Positions 1 to 6,428 of a stretch of DNA of 16,919 nucleotides are shown in pieces. The position numbers were made by a program, and so were the translations under genes. The notes below the pieces were generated by a model, which saw only the letters and a program-made list of their open reading frames with translations, had not been told where the DNA came from and searched no databases. Each line of letters begins with the position of its first letter. Position 1 is the first letter of the stretch. This stretch comes from an uncultured Selenomonadales bacterium (GTDB lineage Bacteria; Bacillota; Negativicutes; Selenomonadales; Selenomonadaceae): NCBI GenBank assembly GCA_937915725.1, contig CALGGV010000215.1, positions 1-16,919 of the forward strand. The letters are read 5' to 3'.

Positions 1-156
1 TGCAATGTTGTAAACGCCCAACCCCACAAATAAAGTTGCAGAGCAAATTAAAATCATAATAACGCACATAAAAATCCCGCGAAAGATTCTTCTTATTCGA
101 CGTCTTCTCATCGCTTTGCGTTTTTTATTTATGTTATCTTGAGTTGTATTTGCCAT
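1..156 (-). CDS. N-terminus of a membrane-anchored protein, probably LCP (LytR-CpsA-Psr) family; partial
   Basis: The first 52 codons of a minus-strand gene are present; the rest lies beyond the window edge. The visible part has a polar start, a strongly basic stretch (KKRK and RRRRIRRIFR, about residues 11-26) and one hydrophobic segment at about residues 27-50. This is a cytoplasmic tail plus a signal-anchor helix. The gene starts 24 nt after the yqeK stop, so the two are probably co-transcribed. In Negativicutes and related Firmicutes yqeK is often followed by an LCP-family gene (transfer of wall polymers to peptidoglycan), and the topology fits, but no catalytic residue is in view. The ribosome binding site is weak. 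A GTG at 165-163 in the same frame is an alternative start. The product name is inference from gene order. Confidence 0.5.
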   Translation of the reverse strand, partial: MANTTQDNINKKRKAMRRRRIRRIFRGIFMCVIMILICSATLFVGLGVYNIA

Positions 157-180
157 TTCAGACACTGCTCGCTTAGAATT

Positions 181-753
181 TTATTTTTTGTGCAATAGTA
201 AAAAATTTCTGGCGTCGATTGTATCGGGGTGAACTAAAGATTTTTTCTGCACTACAAAAATAATTGATTCATCCAACGCCTTTAAAATAATTTCGTCAAG
301 ATTTTTGGAAGTTTCAGCAAAATTGCGCAATTCCTCTACGCCGGGATAATTTCTGTTAGGTTCAATCATATCAGCGAAATAAATAATTTTATCCAGCGGC
401 GTCATATTTCTTGCGCCGACGGTGTGGCGATAAATTGCCTGTGCAATTTCTGAATCTTCGACGCCGTAAATTTCGACAATCATTTTTGCTCCAATGTAAG
501 AATGAAGTAAAAGCGGCATAGAATTTTCAACTTCGCCGATTTTTATTCCGCGTTTAATTGCCTCTGCAGGAAGTTCATTATTTTCAAATTGGCGGGCGCA
601 ATCGTGCAAAAGTCCTGCAACGTACGCTTTATTTTCGTCAACGCCGAATTTTTTTGCAAGTTTTACGGCGGTATTTGCAACGCCGATTGAGTGAGCAAAT
701 CTTTCTTTTTTCAAACGCCGCTGAAGTTCACGGCGCATTTCGTCAATCGTCAT
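181..753 (-). CDS. yqeK: YqeK-type HD-domain hydrolase (diadenosine tetraphosphatase)
   Basis: This 190-residue protein is an HD-superfamily metal-dependent phosphohydrolase of the YqeK family. The family cleaves diadenosine tetraphosphate (Ap4A) symmetrically to ADP. The expected metal ligands are visible: His21 (RFAHSIGV), the HD pair His50-Asp51 (GLLHDCAR), His84 (LLLHSYIGA), His110 (IYRHTVG) and Asp128 in the IIYFADMIEPNR stretch, which is typical of the family. Length is normal (about 185-200). The start is ATG 753-751, preceded by GGAGC at a 7-nt spacing. It lies downstream of nadD, its usual partner in Firmicutes, but here a 597-bp repeat-filled gap separates them, so it may depend on its own promoter or on read-through. 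Confidence 0.93.
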   Translation of the reverse strand: MTIDEMRRELQRRLKKERFAHSIGVANTAVKLAKKFGVDENKAYVAGLLHDCARQFENNELPAEAIKRGIKIGEVENSMPLLLHSYIGAKMIVEIYGVEDSEIAQAIYRHTVGARNMTPLDKIIYFADMIEPNRNYPGVEELRNFAETSKNLDEIILKALDESIIFVVQKKSLVHPDTIDARNFLLLHKK

Positions 754-784
754 TTTAGCCGCTCCTTTAAAATCTATTCAGTAG

Positions 785-790
785 GTTATA
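785..790 (-). promoter_or_regulatory. Possible extended -10 for yqeK
   Basis: On the minus strand the sequence TGATATAAC lies about 30 nt upstream of the yqeK start. TATAAC (785-790) preceded by TGA resembles an extended -10 element, and the nifJ promoter in this window has the similar TGATATACT. No good -35 box is seen at the expected spacing. The suggestion rests mainly on the need for a promoter after the long nadD-yqeK gap. Confidence 0.25.
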
Positions 791-875
791 TCAAACATCG
801 CCAAAATGGCGGAAAATTTCAACGTAGCAGGGCTTGCAAAACTTTTTAATACATTTATATTCAAAAAAATTTTTA

Positions 876-1065
876 GGCGCGTTTTTTTGGCAATTTTAAC
901 AATTTAGGAAAAAATTTTTACAAAACGCGGCTTGAAAATTTCGTCAAAAATTCGGCGCGTTTTTTTGGCAATTTTAACAATTTAGGAAAAAATTTTTATA
1001 AAACGCAGCTTGAAAATTTCAGCAAAATTTCGGCGCGTCTTTTTTGGCAATTTCAATAATTTAGG
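876..1065. repeat. 78-bp tandem repeat, two full units and the first part of a third
   Basis: Units start at 876, 954 and 1032, each with GGCGCGT followed by a T-run, GGCAATTT and AATTTAGGA, giving a period of exactly 78 bp. The first two units are nearly identical, differing at a few positions (for example ACGCGGC versus ACGCAGC, and the sequence near the unit end). The third unit is recognisable to 1065 and then breaks off. Its missing second half reappears at about 1322-1350, just after the stop of nadD. The array lies in the nadD-yqeK spacer and has no coding frame I would trust. Confidence 0.9.
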
Positions 1066-1317
1066 AGTTGTTTATAAAATTTTAAGATTCAACAAGTAGG
1101 CTTTTCTTTTATAATTTTTAAATGTACTTTATTTTTTCTACAGCAAAAAAAGTAGCAAAGAAAAAGTGCCGCGCCCGCCTGCGTTTTTCGCGTTAAAGGT
1201 TTCAAAAATTTAAAGTTCCAGCCGCATTTTCTCACGTTACCTAATCTTAAAGTCACAAGAAAAAACGGAGTGCGGCGGGCGTCCTGTGCCCCTTCTCTTT
1301 CATTTTTAAACATACTC
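1066..1317. mobile_element. MITE-like insertion of about 252 bp inside the third repeat unit
   Basis: The segment interrupts the 78-bp repeat: unit 3 stops at TAGG (1062-1065) and the rest of the unit resumes after a second TAGG (1318-1321), as expected for a 4-bp target duplication. The ends are imperfect inverted repeats. The left end reads AGTTGTTTATAAAAT; the right end, reverse-complemented, reads GAGTATGTTTAAAAAT. The interior is also partly self-complementary: GCGCCCGCC near 1175 can pair with GGCGGGCGT near 1272, with related A/G-rich flanks outside. No transposase is encoded. A 74-codon minus-strand frame (1089-1313) runs through it but is Cys/Phe/Lys-rich low-complexity sequence that looks like a by-product of the inverted repeat. 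It may be a non-autonomous element; boundaries are uncertain by a few bases. Confidence 0.6.
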
Positions 1318-1350
1318 TAGGGAAAAAATTTCTACAAAAGGCGGCTTGAA
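1318..1350. repeat. Detached second part of 78-bp repeat unit 3
   Basis: TAGGGAAAAAATTT, then CTACAAAA, then GGCGGCTTGAA match the central to late part of units 1 and 2 (TAGGAAAAAATTTTTACAAAA followed by CGCGGCTTGAA) with a few changes. The fragment ends directly at the nadD stop codon (1351-1353), so the repeat array once abutted nadD. Confidence 0.7.
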
Positions 1351-1950
1351 TCACAAGTACAGCCGTTCTTTAAAAATATATTCTTCGACAACTTCCGGAA
1401 CTAAATATTTTATCGAACGCCCCGCCTTGACGCGCTCCCTTAATTCTGTTGAGGAAATTTCCAATTCCGGCGAAATTATTTGATGGATATGTTGCATATT
1501 TTCTGCGCCGAAAAAATTTTTTAATTCCTCAAGATTAACTTCGACGCCCGGACGCGCCGCCGCTATGAAATTTACTTTTTGAACTAATTCTTGCGCCTTG
1601 TGCCACTTGTATAAATCCGCCATTGAGTCTGCGCCGATTATAAAAAATAATTCCGTATCTGTGCCGAATTTTTTTTTGAGTGCGTCAACTGTATCAAGCG
1701 TGTAAGAAAGTCCCTCGCGCAGAAATTCCATTGGCGATACTTGAAAAAATTTATTTGATTTTGTTGCAAGGTAAGTCATCATCAAGCGGTGAACTTCCGG
1801 CGTTATATTTTTTTCGACTTTGTGTGGCGGCTTTGCGGCAGGAATAAATAATACTTCGTCCAATTCAAAAATTTCCCGCGCAGATTCAGCCATTGACAAA
1901 TGCCCAAAATGTATTGGGTCGAAAGTGCCGCCCATTATTCCGACTTTCAA
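1351..1950 (-). CDS. nadD: Nicotinate-nucleotide adenylyltransferase
   Basis: NadD transfers AMP from ATP to nicotinic acid mononucleotide, giving deamido-NAD in NAD synthesis. The nucleotidyltransferase signature GGTFDPIHFGH is at residues 7-17, a signature used to bind ATP, and the second ATP-binding motif ISSTELR is near residue 165. Length (199) is normal. The start is taken as TTG at 1950-1948 because the only near ATG falls inside the signature motif and family members begin about six residues before GGTFDP. An AGG-containing purine stretch lies upstream within the end of the preceding small gene, whose stop is only 3 nt away, so translation is probably coupled. It belongs to the proB-proA-nadD run. 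Confidence 0.95.
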   Translation of the reverse strand: MKVGIMGGTFDPIHFGHLSMAESAREIFELDEVLFIPAAKPPHKVEKNITPEVHRLMMTYLATKSNKFFQVSPMEFLREGLSYTLDTVDALKKKFGTDTELFFIIGADSMADLYKWHKAQELVQKVNFIAAARPGVEVNLEELKNFFGAENMQHIHQIISPELEISSTELRERVKAGRSIKYLVPEVVEEYIFKERLYL

Positions 1951-1953
1951 AAT

Positions 1954-2100
1954 TTACACCAGCCTTAAAATAAATCTTAAAATCAACGTAGTTACAAGAA
2001 TTGCAAAACCTGCGCGAGCATAGTCAATAAAATCATGTTGCCCTTTGTCAGTTTGCAAGTAATTGCTGATTGTCTTGACGTAACCAAAAATTTTAGCCAC
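1954..2100 (-). CDS. 48-residue small membrane protein, unknown function
   Basis: This short gene between proA and nadD starts with GTG (2100-2098) and ends with TAA (1956-1954). The peptide has an amphipathic N-terminus (MAKIFGYVKTISNYLQTDKG), then a hydrophobic helix at about residues 28-48 ending in basic residues (LRFILRLV). Support for coding: it fills the gap exactly, with its stop 3 nt before the nadD start. Its Shine-Dalgarno appears to come from the heptad repeat beside it (AGGGAGTAGGG on the minus strand, ending about 4 nt before GTG). No family is recognised. It could be an accessory small transmembrane peptide or a chance frame; the tight packing favours a gene. Confidence 0.6.
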   Translation of the reverse strand: MAKIFGYVKTISNYLQTDKGQHDFIDYARAGFAILVTTLILRFILRLV

Positions 2101-2104
2101 TATT

Positions 2105-2146
2105 CCCTACTCCCTATTCACTACTGCCTCTTGCCTAATGCCTTAA
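2105..2146. repeat. Heptanucleotide array, six degenerate units, running into the proA stop
   Basis: On the plus strand the units are CCCTACT, CCCTATT, CACTACT, GCCTCTT, GCCTAAT and GCCTTAA, an unbroken period of 7. The last unit contains the TTA that is the complement of the proA stop codon (2143-2145). It is the same kind of repeat as at 3501-3528 and 6394-6428. Confidence 0.85.
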
Positions 2147-3396
2147 CGAGTCTGCCCGTTGCCTTCAATCAAATATTTCATAGTGGTTAAAGCCTCTAAG
2201 CCCATCGGACCGCGTGCGTGAAGTTTTTGTGTACTAATTCCAATTTCTGCACCAAATCCAAATTCAAAGCCGTCGGTAAAGCGCGTCGAAGTGTTGACAT
2301 AAACGCAAGCAGAATCAACCAGCGTTTGAAATTTTTCAGCGGCGGCTTTATCTTCAGTAATAATTGCGTCTGAATGTTGAGTATTATATTTGTTAATGTG
2401 ATTAATCGCCGCGTCAACGTCATCAACAATTTTCACATTGCAAATTAAATCGTTGTATTCAGTGCTCCAATTTTCTTCAGTTGCCGGTTTAATTTCCGGA
2501 CAAATTCTGCAACATTCTTTATCGCCGCGCAGTTCAACTTTGTTTTCAAACATTAATTTTGCAATGTCAAGCAAAAAAGTTTCAGCAATATATTTATGAA
2601 TCAAAAGAGTTTCCATAGAATTACAAACTGAAGGGCGAGAAATTTTCGCAGACAACGCAACTTTCAACGCCATTTCCAAATTTGCTTTTTTGTCAACGTA
2701 TACATGACAAACGCCGGTACCTGTTTCAATCACGGGTACTACACTATGTTCAACAACGCGAGCGATTAAACCTGCGCCGCCGCGTGGAATTATAACATCA
2801 ATTAATTTTCTAAGGCGACACATTGCAATAATTGCATCACGGTCTGTAATTTTTATAAATTCAATAGCGTGTTCAGGAATACCAACAGAAATTGCCGCGT
2901 CATTCAAAATTTCAGTAAGTTTAGTATTAGTGCGAATAGCCTCCGAGCCGCCGCGCAAAATGCAAGCGTTGCCGGATTTAAGACAAAGAGCCGCCGCGTC
3001 AACCGTAACATTTGGGCGCGCCTCATAAATAATCCCTACCACTCCAAAAGGTACGCGCACACGGCGAATTTTTAAACCGTTGGGGCGCGTAACGTGAAAA
3101 TCTTCGTGTCCTATAGGGTCGGGAAGTAACGCAGTTTGGCGCAGACCTTCAGCCATATCTTTAATTCTTTTGGGATTTAAAATTAATCTGTCAAGCATAT
3201 GCAAGCGACTGGAATTTTTTTTGAAATACTCAACTTCAGCCGCGTTTTCTGCCAAAATTTCATCTTGCCGCTTTTCAAGAGATTCAGCCATTGCCAAAAG
3301 TGCGGCGTTTTTAGTTTCAGTTGTAATTCCTGCCATTTTCAAGGCGGCGACTTTTGCAAGTTGCGCTTGTTCCGCTATTAAGTCCTTTATCAACAT
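2143..3396 (-). CDS. proA: Gamma-glutamyl phosphate reductase
   Basis: ProA reduces gamma-glutamyl phosphate with NADPH to glutamate-5-semialdehyde, the second step of proline synthesis. It is a cytoplasmic member of the aldehyde dehydrogenase superfamily. The catalytic cysteine is Cys258 in ISRPSVCNSMETLL. Other family stretches are GVVGIIYEARPNVTVDA (about 118-134), CLKSGNACILRGGSEA (about 138-153) and IPRGGAGLI (about 203-211). I chose ATG 3396-3394 (417 residues, the normal length). AAAGGA lies 9 nt upstream of it, whereas an in-frame TTG at 3405 sits one base from that site. It follows proB on the same strand, separated by 127 bp with a hairpin and heptad repeats but no terminator, so one operon with proB is likely. 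Confidence 0.96.
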   Translation of the reverse strand: MLIKDLIAEQAQLAKVAALKMAGITTETKNAALLAMAESLEKRQDEILAENAAEVEYFKKNSSRLHMLDRLILNPKRIKDMAEGLRQTALLPDPIGHEDFHVTRPNGLKIRRVRVPFGVVGIIYEARPNVTVDAAALCLKSGNACILRGGSEAIRTNTKLTEILNDAAISVGIPEHAIEFIKITDRDAIIAMCRLRKLIDVIIPRGGAGLIARVVEHSVVPVIETGTGVCHVYVDKKANLEMALKVALSAKISRPSVCNSMETLLIHKYIAETFLLDIAKLMFENKVELRGDKECCRICPEIKPATEENWSTEYNDLICNVKIVDDVDAAINHINKYNTQHSDAIITEDKAAAEKFQTLVDSACVYVNTSTRFTDGFEFGFGAEIGISTQKLHARGPMGLEALTTMKYLIEGNGQTR

Positions 3397-3462
3397 TTTC
3401 ACCAATCCTTTACAAAAATTTTCAAAATCCTATTTGTGATTGTGGACGCGAGAAAATTTTTT

Positions 3463-3480
3463 GTGCGCTGGCGTGCGCAC
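3463..3480. other. GC-rich perfect hairpin between proB and proA
   Basis: GTGCGC (3463-3468) and GCGCAC (3475-3480) form a 6-bp inverted repeat around a 6-nt loop. It stands out in an AT-rich spacer. On the transcribed (minus) strand it is followed by A residues, not U residues, so it is not an intrinsic terminator. It could be an RNA processing or stabilising stem in the proBA transcript, or part of a dispersed repeat. Confidence 0.5.
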
Positions 3481-3500
3481 TGTCGCTTTTATTTTTATTT

Positions 3501-3528
3501 CCCTAATCCTTAATCCTTAACCCTTAAA
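3501..3528. repeat. Heptanucleotide array, four units, overlapping the proB stop
   Basis: The plus-strand units are CCCTAAT, CCTTAAT, CCTTAAC and CCTTAAA, with period 7. The last unit contains the complement of the proB stop codon (3524-3526). Confidence 0.8.
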
Positions 3529-4318
3529 AAAAAATCGTTCCAATTTCTTCGCCGTTTAGGGCGCGGCGCAAATTTCCAATTTTTTTACCGCTTATAATTA
3601 ACATTGTAATTCCATTTTGTGTGGCAATTTTGGCGGCTTGAATTTTTGTGAACATTCCGCCGGTACCGAGTTTTGTACCTGCGCCGCCGGCGATTTTTTC
3701 AATTTCAGAATTTATTTTCGGCACTTCGTGAATCAATTTAGCCGCGCTGTCAATTTTTGGATTGCCGTTGTAAAGTCCTTCAATATCGCTCAAAATTATC
3801 AAAATTTCGGCGTCAATCAAACTTGCAACCATCGCCGAAAGGTTATCGTTATCGCCAATTCTGATTTCTTCAGTTGCAACGGCGTCATTTTCATTGATAA
3901 CCGGTATGACGCCCATTTTTAAAAGTGTCATCAGCGAATTTTGGGCATTTTCGCGGGCGTGTTCATTTGTGGAAATTTCGCCGGTTAAAAGAAGTTGCCC
4001 CATCGTTTGCCCGTATTCTGCAAAAAATTTTTCGTAAATGTGCATTAAAACGCCCTGCCCAATCGCAGCAAGAGCTTGATTTTCCGGAATTGTTTCAGGC
4101 TTTTTTGCAATTCCCATTTTTTCCATACCGGCGGCTATTGCGCCGGAACTTACAAAAATTATTTCTTTGCCTGAATTGTGTAAATCTGCAATTTCTCGGA
4201 TTAAATGTTCAATCCTGTACAAATTCAGTTTGCCGCTTGCACCGTAAGCCAAAGTACTTGTACCAACTTTTACCACGATTCTTTTTGCGGCTTTTAATTT
4301 CTCTCTTGCCACGCTCAT
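3524..4318 (-). CDS. proB: Glutamate 5-kinase, short form without PUA domain
   Basis: ProB phosphorylates glutamate on its gamma-carboxyl with ATP, the committed and usually proline-inhibited step of proline synthesis. The amino-acid kinase fold is clear: RIVVKVGTST near residue 13 (phosphate binding), FVSSGAIAAGM near residue 54, VINENDAVATEEI and GDNDNLSAMVA in the substrate-binding half, and the C-terminal GTKLGTGGMFTKIQAAKIA. The product is 264 residues and stops at EEIGTIFF, so the C-terminal PUA domain of the roughly 370-residue enzymes is absent. ATG 4318-4316 is chosen, not the upstream in-frame ATG near 4375, because a promoter -10 box lies between the two. An AAAAGGATGTGATG stretch provides the ribosome binding site. 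Confidence 0.95.
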   Translation of the reverse strand: MSVAREKLKAAKRIVVKVGTSTLAYGASGKLNLYRIEHLIREIADLHNSGKEIIFVSSGAIAAGMEKMGIAKKPETIPENQALAAIGQGVLMHIYEKFFAEYGQTMGQLLLTGEISTNEHARENAQNSLMTLLKMGVIPVINENDAVATEEIRIGDNDNLSAMVASLIDAEILIILSDIEGLYNGNPKIDSAAKLIHEVPKINSEIEKIAGGAGTKLGTGGMFTKIQAAKIATQNGITMLIISGKKIGNLRRALNGEEIGTIFF

Positions 4319-4346
4319 ATTTACATCACATCCTTTTTTTAATTTC

Positions 4347-4375
4347 ATTATAAATTCATTTTGATTATTACGCAA
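4347..4375 (-). promoter_or_regulatory. Promoter of the proB-proA-nadD operon
   Basis: On the minus strand TTGCGT (4375-4370) and a perfect TATAAT (4352-4347) are separated by exactly 17 nt. The -10 box lies about 28 nt before the chosen proB ATG. The site is just downstream of the terminator of the preceding gene, as expected for the head of a new transcription unit. Confidence 0.85.
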
Positions 4376-4394
4376 GTTTTTTTGAAATTATAAG

Positions 4395-4428
4395 AAAAAA
4401 AAAATCCTGCCCCAATTTTTCAGCAGGA
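4395..4428 (-). terminator. Rho-independent terminator of the aldo/keto reductase gene
   Basis: On the minus strand the stem TCCTGC/GCAGGA (4428-4423 and 4410-4405, loop 12 nt) is followed by ten T residues (4404-4395). It lies about 27 nt after the stop of the aldo/keto reductase gene and before the proB promoter. Confidence 0.9.
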
Positions 4429-4455
4429 AATTTATTCAAGATTTCGTTTAAAAAT

Positions 4456-5604
4456 TTAGTAGCCAAAAACTTCTTTAGCTTGACGCATATTTTTTCTAAT
4501 TTCAACTCCGAACGGGCAACGAGTTTCACAAACGCCGCATTGAATACATTCGCCCGCGTGGTGTTCAAGTGCTGCGTAATGTTCACGCACTGTTTCAGGT
4601 ACTGATTTTTGAGCGATTGTAAGATTTAAAAATTTTGTAACGTAGGCAATGTCAATTTTTTTAGGGCAGGGCGCGCAGTGTGAACAATACATACAATGCC
4701 CCGTCCAATTTATTTTTGGAAAGGTTGAAAAAGCCGTCGCAAAATCTTTTTCTTCGTCAGTAGCGTTTTCATATGCTAAACTTTGTTTGAATTGTTCAAC
4801 CGAATGTGCGCCGGAAAGTACGACTGCAACCGCAGGGCGCGTCAAGGCGTAATGAATGCACTGATTGACAGTCAAGGCAACGCCCGCCGGCGAAAGTTTG
4901 GCATCCAGTAAATCGCCGCCGCCGAAACATTTCATTACAGTAATTCCAACGCCCAATCTTTGGCAAGTTTCATAAAGTTTTTGGCGGTCGGCGTCCATAT
5001 TTACCAAATTATTTTCGTAGTTGGCAGGGTTCCAAAGTTGCTCCACGTCTTCATTTGCCGGTTGTAAATCGTAACAAGGATTCACGCTAAACATTAAAAC
5101 TTCAATCGCTCCACTTTCGACGGCTTTTAACGCAACCAGCGGATTATGACTGCTTAAACCAATATGCAAAATTTTTCCTGCTTTTTTGAGCTCTTGTGCA
5201 TATTCCAAAACGCCGCCGTTTGCAATTACTTCCCAATCGCGCAGGTCGTCACAGTAATGAATCATTCCAACGTCAATATAATCTGTCTGCAAAAGTTTCA
5301 GCGATTCTTCAAAGCCCGCCTTGACTTCATTAACTTTGCGCGTGCGTTTGTATTGCCCGTTTTGCCACACCGAGCAAATATGAGACTGAATAATAAATTT
5401 TTCACGGCGTCCCTTCATTGCGTCGCCAATGGCTTTTCTAAGTTGAGGATTAGAGGCGTACAAGTCAAAATAGTTGACGCCTTCGACTTCTGCCACGTCA
5501 AAAATTTTTTTAGCCATTGCAAAATTTTCTTCGCTTAAGCCTTCGCAGCCAATACCAATTTCGCTAACCTTTAAGTCCGTATTGCCGAGCATTCTATATT
5601 TCAT
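4456..5604 (-). CDS. Aldo/keto reductase with C-terminal 4Fe-4S ferredoxin domain
   Basis: This 382-residue protein has an N-terminal aldo/keto reductase barrel (MLGNTDLKVSEIGIGC at 5-20; YFDLYA at 45-50; DVGMIHYCDD at 111-120; HIGLSSHNP) joined to a ferredoxin-like tail. The tail has two cysteine clusters: CMYCSHCAPCP and, at residues 353-364, CIQCGVCETRCP. Members of this fused family are common in anaerobes; substrates are mostly unknown. The usual Asp-Tyr-Lys-His tetrad is only partly evident: Asp47 and His116 are in place, but I see no Lys where it is expected (IIQSHIC). This could mean altered chemistry, with electrons taken from ferredoxin. The start has AGGAGAG 7 nt upstream. It lies 22 nt after fkbM and ends at a strong terminator. 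Confidence 0.88.
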   Translation of the reverse strand: MKYRMLGNTDLKVSEIGIGCEGLSEENFAMAKKIFDVAEVEGVNYFDLYASNPQLRKAIGDAMKGRREKFIIQSHICSVWQNGQYKRTRKVNEVKAGFEESLKLLQTDYIDVGMIHYCDDLRDWEVIANGGVLEYAQELKKAGKILHIGLSSHNPLVALKAVESGAIEVLMFSVNPCYDLQPANEDVEQLWNPANYENNLVNMDADRQKLYETCQRLGVGITVMKCFGGGDLLDAKLSPAGVALTVNQCIHYALTRPAVAVVLSGAHSVEQFKQSLAYENATDEEKDFATAFSTFPKINWTGHCMYCSHCAPCPKKIDIAYVTKFLNLTIAQKSVPETVREHYAALEHHAGECIQCGVCETRCPFGVEIRKNMRQAKEVFGY

Positions 5605-5626
5605 TGTTAAACTCTCCTAATTTTTT

Positions 5627-6346
5627 TTATTTTAAAATATCTTCACGAATAAAAACTAAATTTTCGCTACGAAACGAAAAATGCCAATGATATTTTGAAA
5701 TTGCCTTGAAAAATTCGTACGAGCAACCTTTTTTCATTCTGTCATGAAGTTCAATCGTCAAGACTTTAACCTTTGAAAGCCAATCGTCAACATCAGCCGC
5801 GCCAAAAACTTCCTTTTCTGCGCCTTCAATGTCCATCTTAAGTAAATCAATTTCATCAAAGCCGGAGTCTCTCAAAAGTTTTGAAATTGTAACGGTTTTA
5901 CAAGCCGCCGTATCTTCTTCATTTGTTTCAAAAGTCATCCAGCCTAAATCCCCCCAGCCTTTATCTTCAATCTTTATGAAAGTTTCTTTATCCCAAAGTG
6001 CAGAATTTATGACGTGAATATTTTCATACAAGCAAGTATTAAATTTTAAAAGTTTGAAATGGTTACTTTCCGGTTCAACCGAATAAATTTTAGCATCAGG
6101 ATATTTATTTGCAAAATAAACCGCACTACAGCCAATATTTCCTCCGCAGTCTAAAATTAATTTTGGTTGAAAATTTTCAATCGGCAAAAGATATTCTTGA
6201 TATTGAAAAACGGATTTAATAACGAAAATATCTTCGTCAACATTTGGACGATATGCAAAAGGCGTATCGACGCCCTCAATATTTATCAGATTAAAACCGA
6301 ATGGAACGTTAAATTTAAACTGCGTTGAACTCATAGTTTCTGGCAT
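5627..6346 (-). CDS. FkbM-family SAM-dependent methyltransferase
   Basis: The 239-residue product has the Rossmann methyltransferase motifs of the FkbM family: LDCGGNIG at 65-72 (SAM binding), the acidic strand end VEPE at 90-93, and KMDIEGAE at 170-177, which is typical of FkbM enzymes. Such enzymes methylate oxygen atoms on sugars, polyketides or other small molecules; nothing nearby identifies the substrate. ATG 6346-6344 is preferred over the in-frame start at 6382 because AGGAGAG lies 6 nt before it and the upstream stretch is the T-run of a terminator. It precedes the aldo/keto reductase by 22 nt, and both genes have almost the same ribosome-binding region (TTAGGAGAGTT), so they are probably co-transcribed. 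Confidence 0.88.
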   Translation of the reverse strand: MPETMSSTQFKFNVPFGFNLINIEGVDTPFAYRPNVDEDIFVIKSVFQYQEYLLPIENFQPKLILDCGGNIGCSAVYFANKYPDAKIYSVEPESNHFKLLKFNTCLYENIHVINSALWDKETFIKIEDKGWGDLGWMTFETNEEDTAACKTVTISKLLRDSGFDEIDLLKMDIEGAEKEVFGAADVDDWLSKVKVLTIELHDRMKKGCSYEFFKAISKYHWHFSFRSENLVFIREDILK

Positions 6347-6371
6347 TTTTAACTCTCCTAAATTTTTATTT

Positions 6372-6402
6372 AAAAAAAGCAATAGGGGAAAATCCCTACT
6401 GC
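6372..6402 (-). terminator. Intrinsic terminator after nifJ, built partly from heptad repeat
   Basis: On the minus strand GCAGTAGGG (6402-6394) pairs with CCCTATTGC (6387-6379) in a 9-bp stem with one G-T pair and a 6-nt loop, followed by seven T residues (6378-6372). The fkbM start is only about 26 nt further on, and I see no promoter in between. fkbM may therefore be expressed by partial read-through. Confidence 0.8.
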
Positions 6403-6428
6403 CTTTTGCCTATTGCCTTTTGTCTAAA
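6394..6428. repeat. Heptanucleotide array, five units, just after the nifJ stop
   Basis: The plus-strand units are CCCTACT, GCCTTTT, GCCTATT, GCCTTTT and GTCTAAA, period 7, ending 2 nt before the complement of the nifJ stop codon (6431-6433). The first unit also forms one arm of the terminator stem. Confidence 0.8.

Noticed and set aside
876..1065. CRISPR array
   Set aside because: The repeats are directly adjacent 78-bp units with no variable spacers and no cas genes in view.
1089..1313. 74-codon minus-strand frame in the nadD-yqeK gap
   Set aside because: It lies wholly inside the MITE-like insertion, is low-complexity and Cys/Phe/Lys-rich, has no ribosome binding site context I trust, and is explained by the inverted-repeat structure.
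3925..4353. 142-codon plus-strand frame opposite proB
   Set aside because: Shadow frame of a conserved gene, without a start site or family features.
4319..4375. Longer proB start at 4375
   Set aside because: The proB promoter -35 and -10 boxes lie in this stretch, downstream of that start.
6347..6382. Longer fkbM start at 6382
   Set aside because: It begins inside the terminator of nifJ; the ATG at 6346 has a good AGGAGAG site.
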